Assembly: GCA_934757155.1 (NCBI GenBank)
Contig: CAKVLI010000013.1
Coordinates: 1-41,746 of the forward strand
Reading direction: 5' to 3'
Source of the DNA: an uncultured Candidatus Melainabacteria bacterium
Lineage (GTDB): Bacteria > Cyanobacteriota > Vampirovibrionia > Gastranaerophilales > Gastranaerophilaceae
Length of the DNA stretch: 41,746 bases
Shown: piece by piece, positions 39,702-41,746 of the stretch
Layout of the letters: each line of letters starts with the position of its first letter
How positions within the stretch are numbered: position 1 is the first letter of the stretch
The notes under the pieces: model-generated
Database searches by the model: none
Told to the model about the DNA's origin: nothing
Seen by the model: the letters and a program-made list of their open reading frames with translations, nothing else
Made by a program: the position numbers and the translations under genes

Positions 39702-40382
39702 TTAAGCACCTGTCGGGCAATTTTCTTTTTGAGCAATCCCAACTCGATTTTCAAATCCCGTAAATTCCGATATTTGTATAGCCCATTCACTCACGATTTC
39801 ATCCTCACCAAGAGTGTACGAGATAGGCTTACCGATTTTCACCGTAACGTGCTTTTCACCTAATTTTTTTGCATATCCGTCAAAACCGCATATTGCTACA
39901 GGCACAATGTCCGCCTGAAATTTCTTTGCAAACAGCACAAAACCTTTTGTAATATTTTCAATAACAGGCTCTTTAATAATCTTTCCTTGCGGGAAAATAC
40001 CCAAAGACCAACTTGTATTAAATACTGCTTTTACCGTTTTAAAAGTCGCGAGTTCAGGTTTCTCACGATTTACAGCAAAAGCACCAAGAGTATGTACAAG
40101 AAATCTCAACAATTTGTTTTTGTCTTCAAACAACTCCTTTTTTGCCATATATGCAACATGTTTTTGCACAGCAAGAGTAACGAGCGGAGGGTCAATGTAT
40201 GAAACATGGTTTCCGGCATAAATTACACGAGAACCTTCCGGAACGTTTTCGCGGCCTTCAATTTTGATATTGTACATGTATTTTGTTACAGGTTTAACTA
40301 CACAAAGAACAAATAAGTCGTAAAATAATGTTCTCCAAAATCCATAGTCTTTTTCAGTACGCTTGTTGTAATTCTTTTTCAT
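39702..40382 (-). CDS. 1-acyl-glycerol-3-phosphate acyltransferase-like (PlsC family), copy 1
   Basis: 226 residues. PlsC enzymes acylate lysophosphatidic acid in phospholipid synthesis at the inner membrane. The catalytic H-x4-D motif is YAGNHVSYIDPPLV (~53-66); VNREKPELATFKTVK and GIFPQGKIIKEP (glycerol-phosphate site, usually F-P-E-G-T-R-S) follow, then DIVPVAICGFDGY. The third motif is altered: Gln for Glu and Lys for Thr, with no Arg two residues on. The start has aaaga about eight bases upstream. It follows copy 2 after 18 bases and is 39% or so alike by eye; function may have diverged. Confidence 0.88.
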   Translation of the reverse strand: MKKNYNKRTEKDYGFWRTLFYDLFVLCVVKPVTKYMYNIKIEGRENVPEGSRVIYAGNHVSYIDPPLVTLAVQKHVAYMAKKELFEDKNKLLRFLVHTLGAFAVNREKPELATFKTVKAVFNTSWSLGIFPQGKIIKEPVIENITKGFVLFAKKFQADIVPVAICGFDGYAKKLGEKHVTVKIGKPISYTLGEDEIVSEWAIQISEFTGFENRVGIAQKENCPTGA

Positions 40383-40400
40383 ATCTTCTTTCCGCTTATC

Positions 40401-41069
40401 TTAAACAACTACCGGTTCGTACCTGAACCCTGTTAGCTCTGCAATCGCATCGCCCCATTTTTGAACCATATCATCCACATTATCTGAATAAGGAATCAAT
40501 TTCCCGATTTTTACAATAATTTTTCCGCTAAAAGGTAAGCTTTTCGCATCCTGCGTACCTATAATCCCAACAGGCAAAATCCCACATTTAGTAGTCTTGG
40601 CAAGTGACGCAAAACCTTTTGTAATATTGCTTACACACCCAGGCTCCTGACGCGTTCCTTGAGGGAAAATTCCAAGAACCCAGCCGGTTTTTTTAATAGT
40701 CATAACCGTTTTTATAGTGGAAACCCCAAGTTTTTCACGGTCGACAGCAAATGCACCTAGCCAGTTTAACCACCAACGCATAAACAGATTTTCAAAAAGC
40801 TCTTTTTTTGCCATATACGCAAGCGGTCGTTTCATAACTGAACAAACTAACGGTGGATCAAGCGTTGAAAGGTGGTTTGCAGCCACGATGTAGTCATTAT
40901 TTTCAGGAATATTTTCACGCCCCTGAACTTCAAGCCTGTATACAAGCCTAAATCTAATCATGTAGCAAATATGGGTAATCAAAAATTGGAAAGAACTTCT
41001 CCAATTATTAAAAAACTTTTGTTCACGAGCAGTCTGCTTACTTGCAGGCTTTTTTGCTTCTTTTGACAT
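40401..41069 (-). CDS. 1-acyl-glycerol-3-phosphate acyltransferase-like (PlsC family), copy 2
   Basis: 222 residues, first gene of the acyltransferase pair. VAANHLSTLDPPLVC carries the H-x4-D catalytic motif; YMAKKELFENLFMRWWLNWLGAFAVDREKLGVSTIK and GIFPQGTRQEPGCVSNITKGF follow, the latter close to the standard F-P-E-G-T-R with Gln for Glu. ILPVGIIGTQD is the fourth motif. The N-terminus is basic (KEAKKPASKQTAREQ). It has a full gaggggtggag ribosome binding region and an extended -10 upstream, so this gene is leadered. It is the better candidate of the two for the canonical enzyme. Confidence 0.9.
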   Translation of the reverse strand: MSKEAKKPASKQTAREQKFFNNWRSSFQFLITHICYMIRFRLVYRLEVQGRENIPENNDYIVAANHLSTLDPPLVCSVMKRPLAYMAKKELFENLFMRWWLNWLGAFAVDREKLGVSTIKTVMTIKKTGWVLGIFPQGTRQEPGCVSNITKGFASLAKTTKCGILPVGIIGTQDAKSLPFSGKIIVKIGKLIPYSDNVDDMVQKWGDAIAELTGFRYEPVVV

Positions 41070-41097
41070 TAAACTCCACCCCTCGCCTGTAATAGGA

Positions 41098-41106
41098 ATT
41101 ATATCA
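41098..41106 (-). promoter_or_regulatory. Extended -10 of the plsC pair
   Basis: Minus strand TGATATAAT (41106-41098), 28 bases before the ATG at 41069; a strong ribosome binding site lies between. No clear -35. Confidence 0.55.
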
Positions 41107-41143
41107 CAAAACCGGAATAAAAAATAGCAAAATCGGGGAATAT

Positions 41144-41506
41144 TTAATTATCTTCACGAAAAACATCTTCAAGACGTTTTATTTCTTCTTCCTCTTTTTC
41201 CTCTTCTTCCTCATCCTCTTTATCAAGCGGGGAAAGAGATTTTTTGTGTTTCTTCGAGTTCAAAACTGATGCAACATTGGTCATTGCGAGCGAATTAAGT
41301 GTTGCTCTTAATAGCGCACTGCGGTCTACAAAAGGCTGATTATACATGTTTTCGCCTTCTTCCTCTCCTTCCACAGGCGGAAGGTACATAGCTTCCGAGC
41401 CATATTTTTCCTGACTCATTTTTGCTGCAGTACCGGACGCATCGCCGCTTTTGAAATTGAAAGCGCCGCCGATTCCATAAAATCCTGCTGACCTGTTATC
41501 TACCAC
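41144..41506 (-). CDS. Hypothetical 120-residue acidic protein
   Basis: Start is GTG at 41506 with gagg nine bases upstream. The first ~60 residues are Gly/Ala-rich (GFYGIGGAFNFKSGDASGTAAKMSQEKYGSEAMYLPP), then a short helical part (RSALLRATLNSLAMTNVASVLN), a basic patch (KKHKKS) and a strongly acidic C-terminal run of Asp/Glu/Lys (~95-115). No signal peptide or membrane span. Family unknown. It is separated from the plsC pair by 75 bases that hold the plsC promoter. Confidence 0.7.
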   Translation of the reverse strand: MVDNRSAGFYGIGGAFNFKSGDASGTAAKMSQEKYGSEAMYLPPVEGEEEGENMYNQPFVDRSALLRATLNSLAMTNVASVLNSKKHKKSLSPLDKEDEEEEEKEEEEIKRLEDVFREDN

Positions 41507-41591
41507 TTTTTAGACCTCATGTTGGATATTAACCAATTATAAATATCCTCATAGGATAATATAACCCCTAAAGATATAATTTTGCTAGTTA

Positions 41592-41633
41592 GTTACAAAA
41601 ATTTACAATTAGGACTATGTGAATTTTTGTAAC
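41592..41633. other. Inverted repeat in the divergent gap at the right edge
   Basis: GTTACAAAAATT (41592-41603) and AATTTTTGTAAC (41622-41633), perfect 12-base arms around 18 bases. It lies between the minus-strand gene starting at 41506 and a plus-strand start at 41710, so an operator is as likely as a hairpin. The arms loosely resemble the recombination-site arms at 1014 and 1704 but differ by a substitution and an extra base. Confidence 0.6.
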
Positions 41634-41709
41634 AATTTCTTCCCAAACCCTAAAGTTTTGTGCGGATTGTGCCGATACATGTGTCATACGGTTAGTATAA
41701 AGGCGTGAG

Positions 41710-41746
41710 ATGGCACAGTTTAGTATTCAGCAAAAATCCACTATTG
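41710..41746 (+). CDS. Start of a protein-coding gene cut by the window edge
   Basis: ATG at 41710 opens a frame MAQFSIQQKSTI that runs off the end. It follows aaggcgtgag, a fair ribosome binding region, and lies in a divergent position relative to 41506. Only 12 residues are visible, so no function can be given. Confidence 0.45.
   Translation, partial: MAQFSIQQKSTI

Noticed and set aside
1..41746. CRISPR arrays, insertion sequences, prophage modules
   Set aside because: No regularly spaced direct repeats, transposase, terminase or capsid-like genes were seen; the only recombinase is the small tyrosine enzyme at 1079-1624.

Overview
The window reads as AT-rich, densely coded chromosome from a diderm bacterium. 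The best fit is the non-photosynthetic cyanobacterial sister group (Melainabacteria / Vampirovibrionia, order Gastranaerophilales). That assignment is an inference: it rests on a signal-peptide SLH protein of the kind that ties outer membrane to peptidoglycan, an AsmA-like envelope protein, heptosyltransferase-type enzymes, a membrane-anchored CofD/YvcK-type protein and a ferredoxin-linked 2-oxoacid oxidoreductase. No 16S gene is present to confirm it.

Layout. 1-1740: a small accessory locus. Two minus-strand genes of unknown function (one cut by the left edge) sit beside a minimal tyrosine recombinase gene that is enclosed by two 32-bp perfect repeats in inverted orientation. 1.9-12.99 kb: a plus-strand block with a TPR protein, mnmE, pxpA, a YvcK-type protein, panB-panC, a membrane protein, dapA and secD-secF, closed by a strong terminator. 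13.0-18.5 kb: minus strand, a four-subunit 2-oxoacid:ferredoxin oxidoreductase operon and a large AsmA-like protein. 18.5-32.4 kb: plus strand, a WG-repeat protein, sugar ABC permease, GT4 glycosyltransferase, mtnP, yggT, two GT9-type proteins, adenine deaminase, ribE-ribBA, a GNAT enzyme and the SLH protein. 32.5-36.1 kb: a ribbon-helix-helix regulator, a lone acetolactate synthase large subunit (minus), a hairpin-rich intergenic region carrying partial copies of tRNA-Pro followed by the intact tRNA-Pro(UGG), and the second sugar ABC permease. 36.1-41.7 kb: rel (ppGpp synthetase/hydrolase), converging on a protein that itself looks like a diverged RelA/SpoT-type nucleotidyltransferase, then two PlsC-like acyltransferases and a short acidic protein, all minus strand; a plus-strand gene begins at the right edge.

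How the genes work together. Most are housekeeping: coenzyme A precursor (panBC), riboflavin (ribE, ribBA), lysine/cell wall (dapA), branched-chain amino acid or acetoin precursor (acetolactate synthase), purine/methionine salvage (mtnP with adenine deaminase), protein export (secDF), phospholipid and envelope building (plsC, GT9, AsmA, SLH), and stringent control (rel).

The strongest unexplained signals are: (1) the recombinase cassette at 1014-1735, which looks like a self-inverting DNA switch; (2) a recurring arrangement in which a -10 hexamer lies only 4-9 bases, usually exactly 6, before the start codon with no ribosome binding site, implying leaderless mRNAs for at least seven and up to nine transcription units; (3) the RelA/SpoT-like protein convergent with rel; and (4) the 5'-end tRNA-Pro repeats with stacked hairpins at 34.57-34.85 kb.
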